Assembly: GCA_000940995.1 (NCBI GenBank)
Contig: CP005973.1
Coordinates: 1,364,001-1,428,000 of the forward strand
Direction of reading: 5' to 3'
DNA length: 64,000 nucleotides
From: Photobacterium gaetbulicola Gung47
Lineage (GTDB): Bacteria; Pseudomonadota; Gammaproteobacteria; Enterobacterales; Vibrionaceae
Part shown: piece by piece, positions 1-9,159 of the stretch
Numbering within the stretch: the stretch's first letter is position 1
How the letters are laid out: each line of letters opens with the position of its first letter
Made by a program: the position numbers and the translations under genes
The notes under the pieces: model-generated
Database searches by the model: none
Told to the model about the DNA's origin: nothing
What the model saw: the letters and a program-made list of their open reading frames with translations, nothing else

Positions 1-435
1 AGAAAGTCTTGCAGCCATTTTGTCTCTATGTTTTTCATTTATTTAACTCAATTAGCATCTATCTATGGCAGTCGTCATCCTCTAACAACCCAACGAAATC
101 AACGGCTATTAGCAAGATAATGATAAGTCAGTCGCAGAAAGCTGTAAGGATCGGTTAGTTATTAACATCTGTCTATTAAGTTGATCACAATCCCTGAATT
201 TCTCTTGATGCATTTTAATAACCAAGCCTTTTTTTTCTGCATTTCACAAGCCATCAGAATAATCATACCATCCAGTTGTAACATTAATAACACTGACTCA
301 TCTTTTGTATTAACAATATACAAAGCATGACAGTTTAAAAATCATTCTAATTATTAATTATTTAACCAATAAAATTAACAAACCTACACCTTGCTATATG
401 AACTCTGTATCCTAATAAATAAAAAGGTCAACAAG
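1..435. other. AT-rich leader region, no gene seen
   Basis: No convincing coding region is seen here on either strand. It is AT-rich and should hold the promoter of the symporter that begins at 436. At 181-194 the sequence TTGATCACAATCCC matches the first half and spacer of an FNR box (TTGAT-N4-ATCAA) but misses the last two bases, so it is only a weak candidate for anaerobic or Crp-type control. Confidence 0.4.
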
Positions 436-1623
436 ATGAACTTAATTATTAAGTTATTGTGTGGAATATTCGTCGGTATTCTCATGGGTATGTTTGCCCC
501 TGAAGTTATGGTCCAAGCCCTAATTACAGCTAAATATTTAGTTAGCCAGTTAATTAAATTCACCATCCCGCTTCTTATCCTGTTCTATGTCACCAGCGGT
601 ATTGCCAGTCTACCCAAAAACTCCGGCAAATTACTGAGCAAAACCGTTGGATTAGCTTATATATCGACCTTGGGAGCAGGTATTCTTGCCTTTATGGTCG
701 CCAAGAGCCTGTTTCCTGCCCTACTCAGCGGTGCTGGCCAACTGCCTGAAGCTGAAACCGTTTTATCCCCGTTCTTAGAGCTTCAGATCCCGCCGATCAT
801 GAACATCATGACGGCTCTAACAGTCGCCTTCATTTTTGGCTTGGGCATCTCCAACACCGGTGCTGAAAACCTGAAAAAAATCAGTGACCAGGGTCGTGAT
901 ATCATCGAGCTGTTCCTCAACAAGGTGATGATCCCTGCGCTGCCGTTCTACATTGCCGGTGTATTTGCTGATATGACGGTCAAAGGTACAGTCTTCGCAA
1001 CCCTACAAACTTTCAGCTTAGTACTGCTTGCAGTCGTCGCTATGCACTGGTTCTGGCTCAGCTTCCAGTTCGTGACCACCGGTGTTGCCCTGCAACGCTC
1101 ACCGCTTAAAATCCTGCGCACCATGTTACCAGCCTATTTCACCGCTGTTGGTACCATGTCCTCTGCCGCCACAGTACCGGTTACCCTGCAGCAAACCAAG
1201 CGCAACGGGGTATCGAACTCTATCGCTAACTTTGTTGTGCCGCTGTGTGCCAATATCCACATGTCTGGGTCGGTGATCAGTATTGCCAGTGTCGCTGTTG
1301 CCGTCATTATCATGACCGGTGCCGGCCAAGTTCCTAGCCTGCTAGAAGCCCTGCCGTTCCTTGCCATGCTGGGTATCACGATGGTTGCGGCTCCAGGTGC
1401 ACCGGGCGGTGCAGTAATGGCATCAGCCGGCCTACTTGGCTCTATGCTCGGTTTCACTGAAGAGATGATTGCCCTGCAAATCGTGCTTCACCTCGCCCAG
1501 GACAGCTTTGGTACAGCCTGCAACGTCACCGGTGACGGTGTTATTGCCCTGCTGATTGACAAGGTATCCGACTCGGTCGAAGAAAGCGGAGGCGAACTGG
1601 TTCCTGCCGAAGAGATCGCCTAA
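436..1623 (+). CDS. Dicarboxylate/amino acid:cation symporter (DAACS family)
   Basis: This is a 395-residue polytopic inner-membrane protein of the DAACS (SLC1-like, DctA/GltP/SstT) family, which imports C4-dicarboxylates or acidic or small neutral amino acids with sodium ions or protons. The family marks seen are a hydrophobic N-terminal half, the serine-rich re-entrant loop GTMSSAATVPVTL near the middle, and the conserved stretch NIHMSGSV shortly after it. I chose ATG 436 over an upstream in-frame start at 391 because the protein then begins MNLIIKLL, directly into the first membrane helix, as family members do; AAGG precedes it at 424-427. The exact substrate cannot be told by eye. It is a single gene closed by a hairpin terminator at 1657. 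Confidence 0.85.
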   Translation: MNLIIKLLCGIFVGILMGMFAPEVMVQALITAKYLVSQLIKFTIPLLILFYVTSGIASLPKNSGKLLSKTVGLAYISTLGAGILAFMVAKSLFPALLSGAGQLPEAETVLSPFLELQIPPIMNIMTALTVAFIFGLGISNTGAENLKKISDQGRDIIELFLNKVMIPALPFYIAGVFADMTVKGTVFATLQTFSLVLLAVVAMHWFWLSFQFVTTGVALQRSPLKILRTMLPAYFTAVGTMSSAATVPVTLQQTKRNGVSNSIANFVVPLCANIHMSGSVISIASVAVAVIIMTGAGQVPSLLEALPFLAMLGITMVAAPGAPGGAVMASAGLLGSMLGFTEEMIALQIVLHLAQDSFGTACNVTGDGVIALLIDKVSDSVEESGGELVPAEEIA

Positions 1624-1656
1624 AGCCATAAACGCTTAACCGGAAACTAATAGCAC

Positions 1657-1683
1657 AAGAGCCGTTTACTAACGGCTCTTTTC
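1657..1683 (+). terminator. Rho-independent terminator of the symporter gene
   Basis: A perfect 10-bp stem AAGAGCCGTT / AACGGCTCTT with loop TACT is followed by TTTC, 34 bases after the symporter stop. Confidence 0.85.
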
Positions 1684-1817
1684 TTATGGATTGACCGGGT
1701 ATTGTGAAAGCCCACTTCAGTAGTCGAGCTGAACTTGTGGTGAATTTTTATGCAGCCATTTAATTAACAGCCTAAAATTATAACTGAGTACACCGGCAAA
1801 AATTAAAAGGAGCTATT

Positions 1818-2033
1818 ATGAAGTGGTTTATATCCATGTCAGTTGCTTTGTTAATCGCTGTACCCTCTGCCATGGCGGCACAAGAAGCATCTCCCAGTCT
1901 TGCGGAGATACAGCAAGCATGCAAGCTAAAACAAGTGACGCACAGGTGTGAAGTCGTAACGGACAAGCAAGCTATCAAAGGAATATGCATCGATGCCAAA
2001 TGGTACGGCTTGATCTGTTCAGAACGTAAATAG
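1818..2033 (+). CDS. Small secreted protein with four cysteines, unknown function
   Basis: This 71-residue product starts with a clear signal peptide (MKWFISMSVALLIAVPSAMA, cleavage expected after AMA), leaving a mature protein of about 50 residues with four cysteines that could form two disulfides in the periplasm. AAGGAG at 1808-1813 lies just before the ATG, so translation is well supported. A strong hairpin terminator follows. I do not recognise the family; no function is claimed. Confidence 0.7.
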   Translation: MKWFISMSVALLIAVPSAMAAQEASPSLAEIQQACKLKQVTHRCEVVTDKQAIKGICIDAKWYGLICSERK

Positions 2034-2039
2034 CTGTTG

Positions 2040-2081
2040 AGGTAAAAGTTAAGGTTATCCAAGTAACCTTAACTTTTACCT
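2040..2081 (+). terminator. Long perfect hairpin after the small secreted protein gene
   Basis: An 18-bp perfect inverted repeat (AGGTAAAAGTTAAGGTTA and its complement) with a 6-base loop TCCAAG starts seven bases after the stop. The right arm contains CTTTT, so it probably ends transcription; it is unusually long for a terminator. Confidence 0.7.
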
Positions 2082-2256
2082 TAAGTGAAAGCGCTTACAT
2101 GCTTCAGGCCTCAATATTCATCGCATAACGTTTAAAAAACAACCTCAATTGGTTAATCTTATTGAGCATTTAGATTCCTCGCGGTTTAACCATCAATTAA
2201 CTGGCAATTGGTGGTGAAATATTCAGTCTTTTCTCACAGCAAAATGCCTTAAGCCC

Positions 2257-4260
2257 CTAGACGATAAACTTCTTAACCAAGGTGTTCTGTTCTTTCGCCA
2301 GCGTATCGAGCGCCACACACCCATCAGCAACACGCTCCATTGCCCGGAAGTTGGCATCCGCAATATGGCTGATATCCTCAAGGCTTCTTGCTATCGAATG
2401 AGTCGTGGTTGTCTGCTCTTCGGCAGCTTGGGCGATATGGCTACTCATCTCGCTGATCGCTCTGATAATCACCTGGATGTCCTCCATCGCGCGACTGGCA
2501 TCCAAAGATTGCGTGATACTTTTATGCATTTCGCTGACACACGCTTGCATAACCGATGAAGCCAAGCCTGCATTCTGCTGCAAATTCTGGATCATACTTT
2601 CTATTTCTGCCGTTGAGTCGGCAGTCCGTTTTGCCAGCACCCTCACCTCGTCAGCCACCACGGCAAACCCGCGACCTTGCTCGCCCGCTCGCGCGGCTTC
2701 AATTGCTGCATTCAACGCTAGCAAATTGGTTTGATCCGCGATATTTCGAATCACATCAAGGATCGAACCAATTTCGCTACTCACCGCCTGCAACGTCGAC
2801 ACGACAGCAACCGACTCGTCAAGACGTTCAGAGAGTTGGTGGATAGTAGAGCTAGTGCTGGCTATCACTGCCATGCCCGTCTGGGCTGCCTCCTCGACGT
2901 CCTGTACCTTTTCCATGGAATGCTGCACTCTATCAGCCACATCGATGACCGATTGCTCCATCTCCGTCATTGCTGCGGCAACCGATACCGTCTGCTGACG
3001 CTGTATGTTCAAACGAGAATTTGATTCCGCCGTTGCGGCCTGGTTTTCCATCGCGACCTTAGCCAAATTGCCAGACGCGACGCTCATCTGATTCAAGATA
3101 CCTTGCAGATTGGTAGCCAGCGTGTTGATATGGTTACTGAGCTGATCGAACTCACTGAAGGTATTCCCGCTCACCCTACGGGTCATATCCCCATCGGTTA
3201 ACGCCCCAAGGGTGTTCAGTACACTGAATAAAGGTTTTCGGACATTCCTCGCAAGCAACCAGCCTAGAGCCATAGCGAAAAACGTAACCATTGCTCCGGC
3301 AAGGGAGGCTCGGGTAAAGCTATCCTCATAACTGTCATCGGCATTGCTGATGGCGGCATTCATCAACTGCCCGGCTTCGGCACGGAAGGTTGCCAGAATA
3401 GCCATCGCCTGATCGACTTCTTTCGATAATACAGCAATGTTCTGATAAAGACGGTTGGACGCCTCGACATATATAAAATGTTGGTCCAATACCCCTCCCT
3501 TCCGGCCGATATCCGACGTGAATTGCGCTACTGGCTGCTCAAAAGCCTCCTTTAACGACGGCAACTGCGCCACAAGGCTGTCGTAGGCATAATTGAGGCG
3601 AGTGACACTTCGTTTGTTATCCCTTATCGCTTTGCCTATAAACTCAAGTTCATCGCTGGCCAGCGCATCAGAGGTGATCGTTTCGGTTTGTTTGAGCTTG
3701 GCAAAATAACTTTCTGCCATCAGCTTGATCGCAAGGTTACCCTGACTACTGATATGCTCTTTCATCCCGACCCACAACGCCATTTGCAGCTGTTGGAAAC
3801 GGCGGGCCGCTTTCTGTCGCTCTGCTCTGGCAATCTGCTGTGCCTGGTAATTGTCCATCGCACGACGAGATTCACTGAAATAGCGTTGTTCTATTACCGC
3901 CAATGCCTCAAGCTGCTGCGAAAGTGCCGGGTTCGAGCGAGAAAAAACAGTCAGCAACTCCAGCACCGCAGAGAACTCTTGATGTGCCTTGCTGAATTTC
4001 TCCTCATATTCCTCAATGTATTCCACATTCTGGTTAGTCAGTACATCCTTGAAGATTTTATCCGCTGCTAACAATTTGACACTGGTTTCGTTTGCCAGCG
4101 TCACCAGCGGAAATACATTTGACGTCACAGACTCTAGCTGACTATGAATACGTTTATTGCCATCAAGCATCATGACGACGGTTGCGACCAGCAGAAGCAC
4201 CATCAGCGCAAATCCGACATACATGCGCTTTATGACTGAAGTTTGTCGTTTCTTTTTCAT
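2257..4260 (-). CDS. Methyl-accepting chemotaxis protein
   Basis: This is a membrane chemoreceptor of 667 residues that passes a periplasmic signal to the CheA/CheW complex. In order it has a cytoplasmic tail MKKKRQ, a first membrane helix at about 15-33, a long periplasmic helical region with a PilJ/HBM look (about 35-320), a second helix at about 320-340, a HAMP linker, and the MCP signalling hairpin with the hallmark DQTNLLALNAAIEAARAGEQ. ATG 4260 is preferred: the longer frame to 4386 would run through the terminator of the upstream gene and add an unlikely N-terminus. The ligand is unknown. It follows the GH3/porin genes on the same strand, but the terminator between them argues for a separate transcript. 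Confidence 0.93.
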   Translation of the reverse strand: MKKKRQTSVIKRMYVGFALMVLLLVATVVMMLDGNKRIHSQLESVTSNVFPLVTLANETSVKLLAADKIFKDVLTNQNVEYIEEYEEKFSKAHQEFSAVLELLTVFSRSNPALSQQLEALAVIEQRYFSESRRAMDNYQAQQIARAERQKAARRFQQLQMALWVGMKEHISSQGNLAIKLMAESYFAKLKQTETITSDALASDELEFIGKAIRDNKRSVTRLNYAYDSLVAQLPSLKEAFEQPVAQFTSDIGRKGGVLDQHFIYVEASNRLYQNIAVLSKEVDQAMAILATFRAEAGQLMNAAISNADDSYEDSFTRASLAGAMVTFFAMALGWLLARNVRKPLFSVLNTLGALTDGDMTRRVSGNTFSEFDQLSNHINTLATNLQGILNQMSVASGNLAKVAMENQAATAESNSRLNIQRQQTVSVAAAMTEMEQSVIDVADRVQHSMEKVQDVEEAAQTGMAVIASTSSTIHQLSERLDESVAVVSTLQAVSSEIGSILDVIRNIADQTNLLALNAAIEAARAGEQGRGFAVVADEVRVLAKRTADSTAEIESMIQNLQQNAGLASSVMQACVSEMHKSITQSLDASRAMEDIQVIIRAISEMSSHIAQAAEEQTTTTHSIARSLEDISHIADANFRAMERVADGCVALDTLAKEQNTLVKKFIV

Positions 4261-4365
4261 GTAATTAATGCCATATCCCAACCGACATAGGCAATAAATA
4301 GCAAAGCAGCAAACGTCTGGTTCGCTGGCGGGTATCGGTGAGAGAACAGTGGGTAGGTAATAAAT

Positions 4366-4398
4366 AAAAAAGGCAGAAGAGAACATGCCTCTTCTGCC
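4366..4398 (-). terminator. Rho-independent terminator of the GH3 gene
   Basis: A 10-bp perfect stem GGCAGAAGAG / CTCTTCTGCC with a 7-base loop is followed on the minus strand by a run of six T. It ends the beta-glucosidase transcript eight bases after its stop codon. Confidence 0.9.
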
Positions 4399-4405
4399 AG
4401 ACGTG

Positions 4406-7400
4406 TTATTTCACGAGACGAACATTTTTAAAACTAAACGCAACGCCAGCCTGTGAGTTAGCCCATGCCGGCAAGATGGCAAAAGGTTTATCGACACTTT
4501 GTGCAATCTCGCCGATGCCCAAGTCACTAACCGGTACTGAAATCGAAGTCCATGCGCCGGTTGGAATTTCTCCGAGGAAATGATCGGGACTACCCGAATT
4601 CTCCTTGGTAGATTCCATCTTTATGACCAAGCCATCGATATTCTCGCCATACGAATCGACATACAAATCAAACTCGAGGCTCCCTGTATCTACATAGTTG
4701 ACGAGGTTCTGAGTTTCGCCCACCAAGAAAACGACAGCCTTATCATCAACAGGGCTCGCGGGGTTGTAAGATACACTGACCACTACCACACCATCACCAT
4801 CAACACTCTCGGTAGCCGAGACATGGTCAGGAGCTGGACTCCAGTCGGTTCCGGTATGTGCGCTCCATACGCCAACACTTGGGTTCCAGGTATCACTCCA
4901 AATATTGGAAATGGCTTCATCAAGCGGCGGAAGAGGCGGCTCGGCCAGAGCGGCACAGTCGACTTCGTCATTGGCTGCATCCAAACTGCGCGGAACAAAA
5001 CGAATTTCACCCAAGTCAAACTGCATGCTACCTGCCGTTGTCAGCAGAAATGGCGTATTGAGCATGGAAAACTCCATGCCTTCCTCGGCAAAGCAGCTAA
5101 GGGCAAACTTCATCGTCGTCCAGTCCTCAGAGACCGGCGGCAGCACGTCGTTGATCTTGATATCACCAAGACATGGCCATTCGCAATGCATAGCCAACGT
5201 CACTTCATCTGTCGCAGCCTGATGCATTTTGATATCGAACTGCAGGGTCGAATCGGCGTTCATGTAGGCATTCTTGTCGACCGCTTTCTCATTGAGAGTC
5301 TGCAGGTACACCTGGGCGACATCAGAACCATCAAATGTCACATTAATCGCATCTTGCTGGTGCTGGTAATTGATTGGTTTGGTGGTTAACGAGCCCGTGG
5401 TTGTTTCCGAGCCATTCGATACGGCAATCCCCGCCCATCCGCTGGCTGGGCCGCCGATACGGGCTACGAATTCGCCCCCAGACTGGGCACCGTAGATTTC
5501 CAGGTTGGTGGTCGCCACCCCGTTATCAGGGGCTTCCTGGCCACAGCCGTAGTCCCGCGGATCAAGAGGCAAGTTGGCTAAATCATATCCCGGCTTATTA
5601 TCCGATTCATATGAAAGACCGTAACCATATGGAAATAGCGGTTTGTGCTCTCCGGTAATATCCTGCTCGGTTGCAGGTGTCACGTAATCAGCAATATTCG
5701 GAGCAACACGGTTAATTGCGGTCGAACATTTCTTCATCGGCCATGAATATGACAGGCGACCGGTGAAATCTTTGCCGTCCTTGTTAAACAGAACATCGGT
5801 GATCCCCCCGGCTTCCGTACCCGGCAACCATGCTGCGACAAAGGCATCAGAGTTGTTGATCTCCTCATTGACATACAGCGGGCGCCCAGAATAGAACACG
5901 GTGACGACTTTCAATCCTGCGGCTTTCAGTTCCTTCACCTTGTCCAAATCGTCCTTATACGACGCTTTCAGTGACGAGAACTCCAACGTTTTGTTGGACT
6001 TGATATCACCGAACATCTCGGCATACGGTTCTTCACCAATGACCACCACCGCGATGGTATCTTCCGTTGCATCCGCAAGATCTGTGATGATATTTTCAGC
6101 CCCCACCATCTCGGCCAACGCCATCTGCATCGTGGTGGCCCCAGGGAAATCCTGTTCAATGGTGTTTTCGTTACCCTGCCAAGTCAGCGACCATCCCCCA
6201 GTTTGCTTCTGGATATCATTGACTGCGCTACCAGCGACCAAGATTTTCTGCTGCTGTGACAACGGCAAGATACCGCCTTCATTTTTGAGCAACACCAGAG
6301 ACTGACTCACGGCTTCACGTGCCAAAGCGCGGTGTTCTGCGGAACCCAGCAACTCCTGCTGGCCGGCAAGGGCACGCTCGGATGGCATCGGTTTTTCCCA
6401 TAAGTTGGCACGCAATTTAACCCGCAGGATCCGGCTTACCGCATCATCAATGCGGGTCATGGCAATCGTACCGTCATTCACTTGGGCAATCACATTGTCA
6501 TAGAACGCTTTCCAATCGCTATTTGCCGTCACCATGAAGACATCATTACCGGCATTGACCGCTTCTGGGCAGTTCGAGGCACTGCAACCATTGATTTCCC
6601 CTTGGCCATTCCAGTCGGTGACCACTATACCGTCAAAGCCCATTTTGTTTTTCAGTACATCGGTGATCAGGTACTTACTGCCATGGATTTTCTTGTTGTA
6701 CTCGCCGCTTTCAGTCTGGTCATAGTTGGCATCCGCGTGCCAGGAGTTAAATGAAGACATCACCACCTGGGCACCGGCATTCAAACCAGCAAAGTAGCCC
6801 GTGGCATGAATATTCCTCAGATACTCTTCGGTGTAATGGTTCTCGCCTCGGTCGACACCATCCATTGTGCCGCCATCGCCAACCCAATGTTTAACGTTCG
6901 AAATAACGTTATGCTCACTGGCTAGGCCTGCGGCACCGCCCTGGATACCTTCAACCATCTTGCCGGCATATTGGTAGATAATTTCTGGGTCTTCGGAGTA
7001 ACCTTCATATACCCGCCCCCAGCGATAGTCGCGCGGCGAAGCAACGGTTGGAGCAAACGTCCAGTCCAATCCGGTTGCAGCTATTTCCACTGCCGTTGCC
7101 TGACCAATTCGGTAAATAAGATCGGGGTTATTTGCGGCCCCCAGCCCAATGTTATGCGGGAAAACTGTCGCCCTGAATACGTTGTTGTGGCCATGCACTG
7201 CATCGGTCGCCCACATAAACGGGATTCTAAAGCCGCGGTTTTCGTAAGCGCCCTCAAGGGCGAGCCAATATTTATCCGACTCTTTGGCCCAGTCTTCCGC
7301 GCTCGAATATTTGTCTTCATTGGGCCAGGCTCCACCGCCATTCAGCAATGAGCCTAGTTTATATTCTGCGGCCTCTTCCGGTGTGACCTCAAGAAGGTTG

Positions 7401-7636
7401 GGCTGGATCATCTGGCCAACTTTCTCTTCTAAAGTCATTTGAGCTAATATTTCTGTAATTTTGTTTTCAATATTTTGATCTTTTTCAATCGCACTTTTGA
7501 TTACTGGCCAGTCGCCAAAATATGGCACTTTGACCTGTGCTTTATCATTATTTGTATTGCTATTATTTGATTCATTGCATCCTGCAATTAATGCCAATGC
7601 AATTAAGCACGGCAATATTTTTTTATTATGGCGCAT
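4406..7636 (-). CDS. GH3 beta-glucosidase / exo-beta-glucanase lipoprotein
   Basis: This 1076-residue lipoprotein begins MRHNKKILPCLIALALIAGC, with lipobox cysteine about residue 20, so it should be anchored in the outer membrane or periplasm. It has a GH3 TIM-barrel domain (about 60-420, with KHWVGDGGT and the nucleophile Asp341 in VVTDWNGQG), a GH3 alpha/beta sandwich domain with FPYGYGLSYES, and an extra C-terminal part of about 350 residues that looks like beta-sandwich domains. This layout resembles marine ExoP-type exo-1,3/1,4-beta-glucanases. It would release glucose from beta-gluco-oligosaccharides. ATG 7636 is preferred over 7699 because GGAA lies just upstream and the lipoprotein signal starts there; the longer start would run through the porin terminator. 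It lies downstream of the LamB-like porin. Confidence 0.9.
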   Translation of the reverse strand: MRHNKKILPCLIALALIAGCNESNNSNTNNDKAQVKVPYFGDWPVIKSAIEKDQNIENKITEILAQMTLEEKVGQMIQPNLLEVTPEEAAEYKLGSLLNGGGAWPNEDKYSSAEDWAKESDKYWLALEGAYENRGFRIPFMWATDAVHGHNNVFRATVFPHNIGLGAANNPDLIYRIGQATAVEIAATGLDWTFAPTVASPRDYRWGRVYEGYSEDPEIIYQYAGKMVEGIQGGAAGLASEHNVISNVKHWVGDGGTMDGVDRGENHYTEEYLRNIHATGYFAGLNAGAQVVMSSFNSWHADANYDQTESGEYNKKIHGSKYLITDVLKNKMGFDGIVVTDWNGQGEINGCSASNCPEAVNAGNDVFMVTANSDWKAFYDNVIAQVNDGTIAMTRIDDAVSRILRVKLRANLWEKPMPSERALAGQQELLGSAEHRALAREAVSQSLVLLKNEGGILPLSQQQKILVAGSAVNDIQKQTGGWSLTWQGNENTIEQDFPGATTMQMALAEMVGAENIITDLADATEDTIAVVVIGEEPYAEMFGDIKSNKTLEFSSLKASYKDDLDKVKELKAAGLKVVTVFYSGRPLYVNEEINNSDAFVAAWLPGTEAGGITDVLFNKDGKDFTGRLSYSWPMKKCSTAINRVAPNIADYVTPATEQDITGEHKPLFPYGYGLSYESDNKPGYDLANLPLDPRDYGCGQEAPDNGVATTNLEIYGAQSGGEFVARIGGPASGWAGIAVSNGSETTTGSLTTKPINYQHQQDAINVTFDGSDVAQVYLQTLNEKAVDKNAYMNADSTLQFDIKMHQAATDEVTLAMHCEWPCLGDIKINDVLPPVSEDWTTMKFALSCFAEEGMEFSMLNTPFLLTTAGSMQFDLGEIRFVPRSLDAANDEVDCAALAEPPLPPLDEAISNIWSDTWNPSVGVWSAHTGTDWSPAPDHVSATESVDGDGVVVVSVSYNPASPVDDKAVVFLVGETQNLVNYVDTGSLEFDLYVDSYGENIDGLVIKMESTKENSGSPDHFLGEIPTGAWTSISVPVSDLGIGEIAQSVDKPFAILPAWANSQAGVAFSFKNVRLVK

Positions 7637-7666
7637 ACAATTTCCATTTTTGTTTTGAGATAGGCT

Positions 7667-7697
7667 AAAAAAAGAGCAGCCATTTATCTGGCTGCTC
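7667..7697 (-). terminator. Terminator or attenuator between porin and GH3 genes
   Basis: A 9-bp stem GAGCAGCCA / TGGCTGCTC with loop TTTATC is followed on the minus strand by seven T. It lies 24 bases after the porin stop and 31 bases before the GH3 start, so GH3 expression probably depends on read-through. Confidence 0.85.
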
Positions 7698-7720
7698 ACT
7701 AGGTATTAATTAAACCGCTA

Positions 7721-8914
7721 TTACCACCATGCTTCCCACATTGCACCTACAGCGAATGTATCTCGAGTCGTGTCACCAGTTGCTCGAGTACCTGTCGCAG
7801 AGTCAACTTTATTGTCTGCTTCACCTACCGTTGCATAGAAACGCAGCATTGGGCGGTCCCAAGCATTCTTTCCGACAGCGATATTCTGCGATAGCGTCAC
7901 TTTCCAAGCTGAGTTTTCGTCAGAATTATCATAATCAACCAGCGAGTAGCCCGCTTCCAACCACGTTGAGTGGATATCGTTCCATGAGTGCATAGGACGC
8001 ACAATCACACTGTAGTTAGTGCGGTCATCAACTAGTTTGTTAGCACCATCGGTATTGTGGTAGGCCAGCTGATAATCCATTGATGTATTCTGACCAAGAG
8101 ATACCCCACCCTCCCAGCTTGCGTAAATTGTTTTTAGATCATCTGTTTTGTTAAAGACCGAGTTATCCGAGTTCTCTGAATAACGAAGGCTAAGTGAGTT
8201 GCCATAAATTTTGAACACAGTACCAATTTGGTATGCATCATCTTTCTTACTTTCGCCATTTTCTTTATCAAAAGCTTTGTCAGATGACAAACCGTAGTTG
8301 GCGTAAATATCCAGTGAAATATTTTCAGCCAAAGTGATATCGTGCAGTTTGGTTGTCAGGGCATAGTTACCACTATCACCGGTACCTTCACCTGTCTGGC
8401 CAACAAAACCAACATTTAACTGAGCGCCACCCAAGTCTAGGTTCTTGATACCCGCCCCCTGACCATCGTGGGTCATGAAGAAATAGTCGTTCAGCCCTTG
8501 CTGTGGACGCTGGTGGAAGTCCCTACCGGCCCAGATATAAGCATTAGGCTGGGAAGCGAAGACATTGGAGACACCCGCATAAGCTTTTTTCAGGGCCACA
8601 TCACCATAATCCGTTGGTGACTTCCACCAGTTTTCCAGCATTACAACAACATCCCATTGTGTGCCGTTGACACCAGTAAAGCCTTTAGAAAACTGCCATT
8701 CACCACCGTTAGTCTCATTACCCAAACGACCTGCAGCATTACCAGCAAGCTGGCCATCAGCAGAAACATAGTCATTGCCATTATCTGCATAGTGAAAACC
8801 GTAACGGGCATAACCGGTAAAGGCGAAATCGTCCGTTTCCGCCATAGCAAAGTTGGATACAGATAGAGTTGAGGTTGCTAGTAGGCATGCAAGGGTAAGG
8901 TTCGATAGTTTCAT
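7721..8914 (-). CDS. LamB-like (maltoporin family) outer-membrane sugar porin
   Basis: This 397-residue protein has a signal peptide ending in AMA (about residue 25) and then alternating beta strands rich in aromatic residues, ending in a C-terminal tryptophan as outer-membrane barrels do. WAGRDFHQRPQQGLNDYFF followed by GQGAG matches the LamB constriction-loop region, so it is a sugar-specific porin and not a general one. TTGGAG precedes the ATG. Its placement beside GH3 and a LacI-type operator 44 bases before the start points to uptake of oligosaccharides, most likely beta-glucan fragments. The substrate is inferred from context. Confidence 0.88.
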   Translation of the reverse strand: MKLSNLTLACLLATSTLSVSNFAMAETDDFAFTGYARYGFHYADNGNDYVSADGQLAGNAAGRLGNETNGGEWQFSKGFTGVNGTQWDVVVMLENWWKSPTDYGDVALKKAYAGVSNVFASQPNAYIWAGRDFHQRPQQGLNDYFFMTHDGQGAGIKNLDLGGAQLNVGFVGQTGEGTGDSGNYALTTKLHDITLAENISLDIYANYGLSSDKAFDKENGESKKDDAYQIGTVFKIYGNSLSLRYSENSDNSVFNKTDDLKTIYASWEGGVSLGQNTSMDYQLAYHNTDGANKLVDDRTNYSVIVRPMHSWNDIHSTWLEAGYSLVDYDNSDENSAWKVTLSQNIAVGKNAWDRPMLRFYATVGEADNKVDSATGTRATGDTTRDTFAVGAMWEAWW

Positions 8915-8957
8915 TATAACTCCAAGAATTGTTTTTAGATTCTTCCGTAAAACACAA

Positions 8958-8973
8958 AAGAAAGCGCTTTCTT
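8958..8973. promoter_or_regulatory. LacI-family operator upstream of the porin gene
   Basis: AAGAAAGCGCTTTCTT is a perfect 16-bp palindrome centred about 50 bases before the porin start, where a bound repressor would block transcription. The same sequence recurs twice upstream of the ABC transporter, which supports a shared regulator. Confidence 0.85.
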
Positions 8974-9125
8974 AAGCATTCAAAAAAATAGTTGTTAAAT
9001 ACGTTAATCGCTGTATATCCCCTTAACCAAATGCTGAAAGAACAGACAAATGAGAAGATATTGCTCAGCCAATTAGCTGCTAACCACTTTTATTGATGAT
9101 TATATGGATAAAAATGCGCTATTAA

Positions 9126-9141
9126 AGTGATCATAATCACC
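9126..9141. promoter_or_regulatory. CRP-like binding site
   Basis: AGTGATCATAATCACC fits the CRP pattern GTGA-N6-TCAC with symmetric arms. It lies about 210 bases upstream of the porin and directly next to a second LacI-type half-match at 9142, which would suit catabolite control of sugar genes. This is a by-eye match only. Confidence 0.5.
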
Positions 9142-9159
9142 AAAGCAAGCGCTTTCACG
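9142..9159. promoter_or_regulatory. Imperfect LacI-type operator
   Basis: AAAGCAAGCGCTTTCACG keeps the AAGCGCTT core with degenerate flanks compared with the perfect copies at 8958 and 20625. It could be an auxiliary site for repression. Confidence 0.45.

Noticed and set aside
2086..2101. AAGCGCTT-type sequence downstream of the chemoreceptor gene
   Set aside because: It is imperfect and lies at the 3' ends of both adjacent genes, so it is unlikely to be a working operator.
4580..5389. 269-residue plus-strand frame
   Set aside because: It lies fully inside the GH3 gene on the other strand, with no domain, signal or ribosome site; it is a shadow of that gene's codons.
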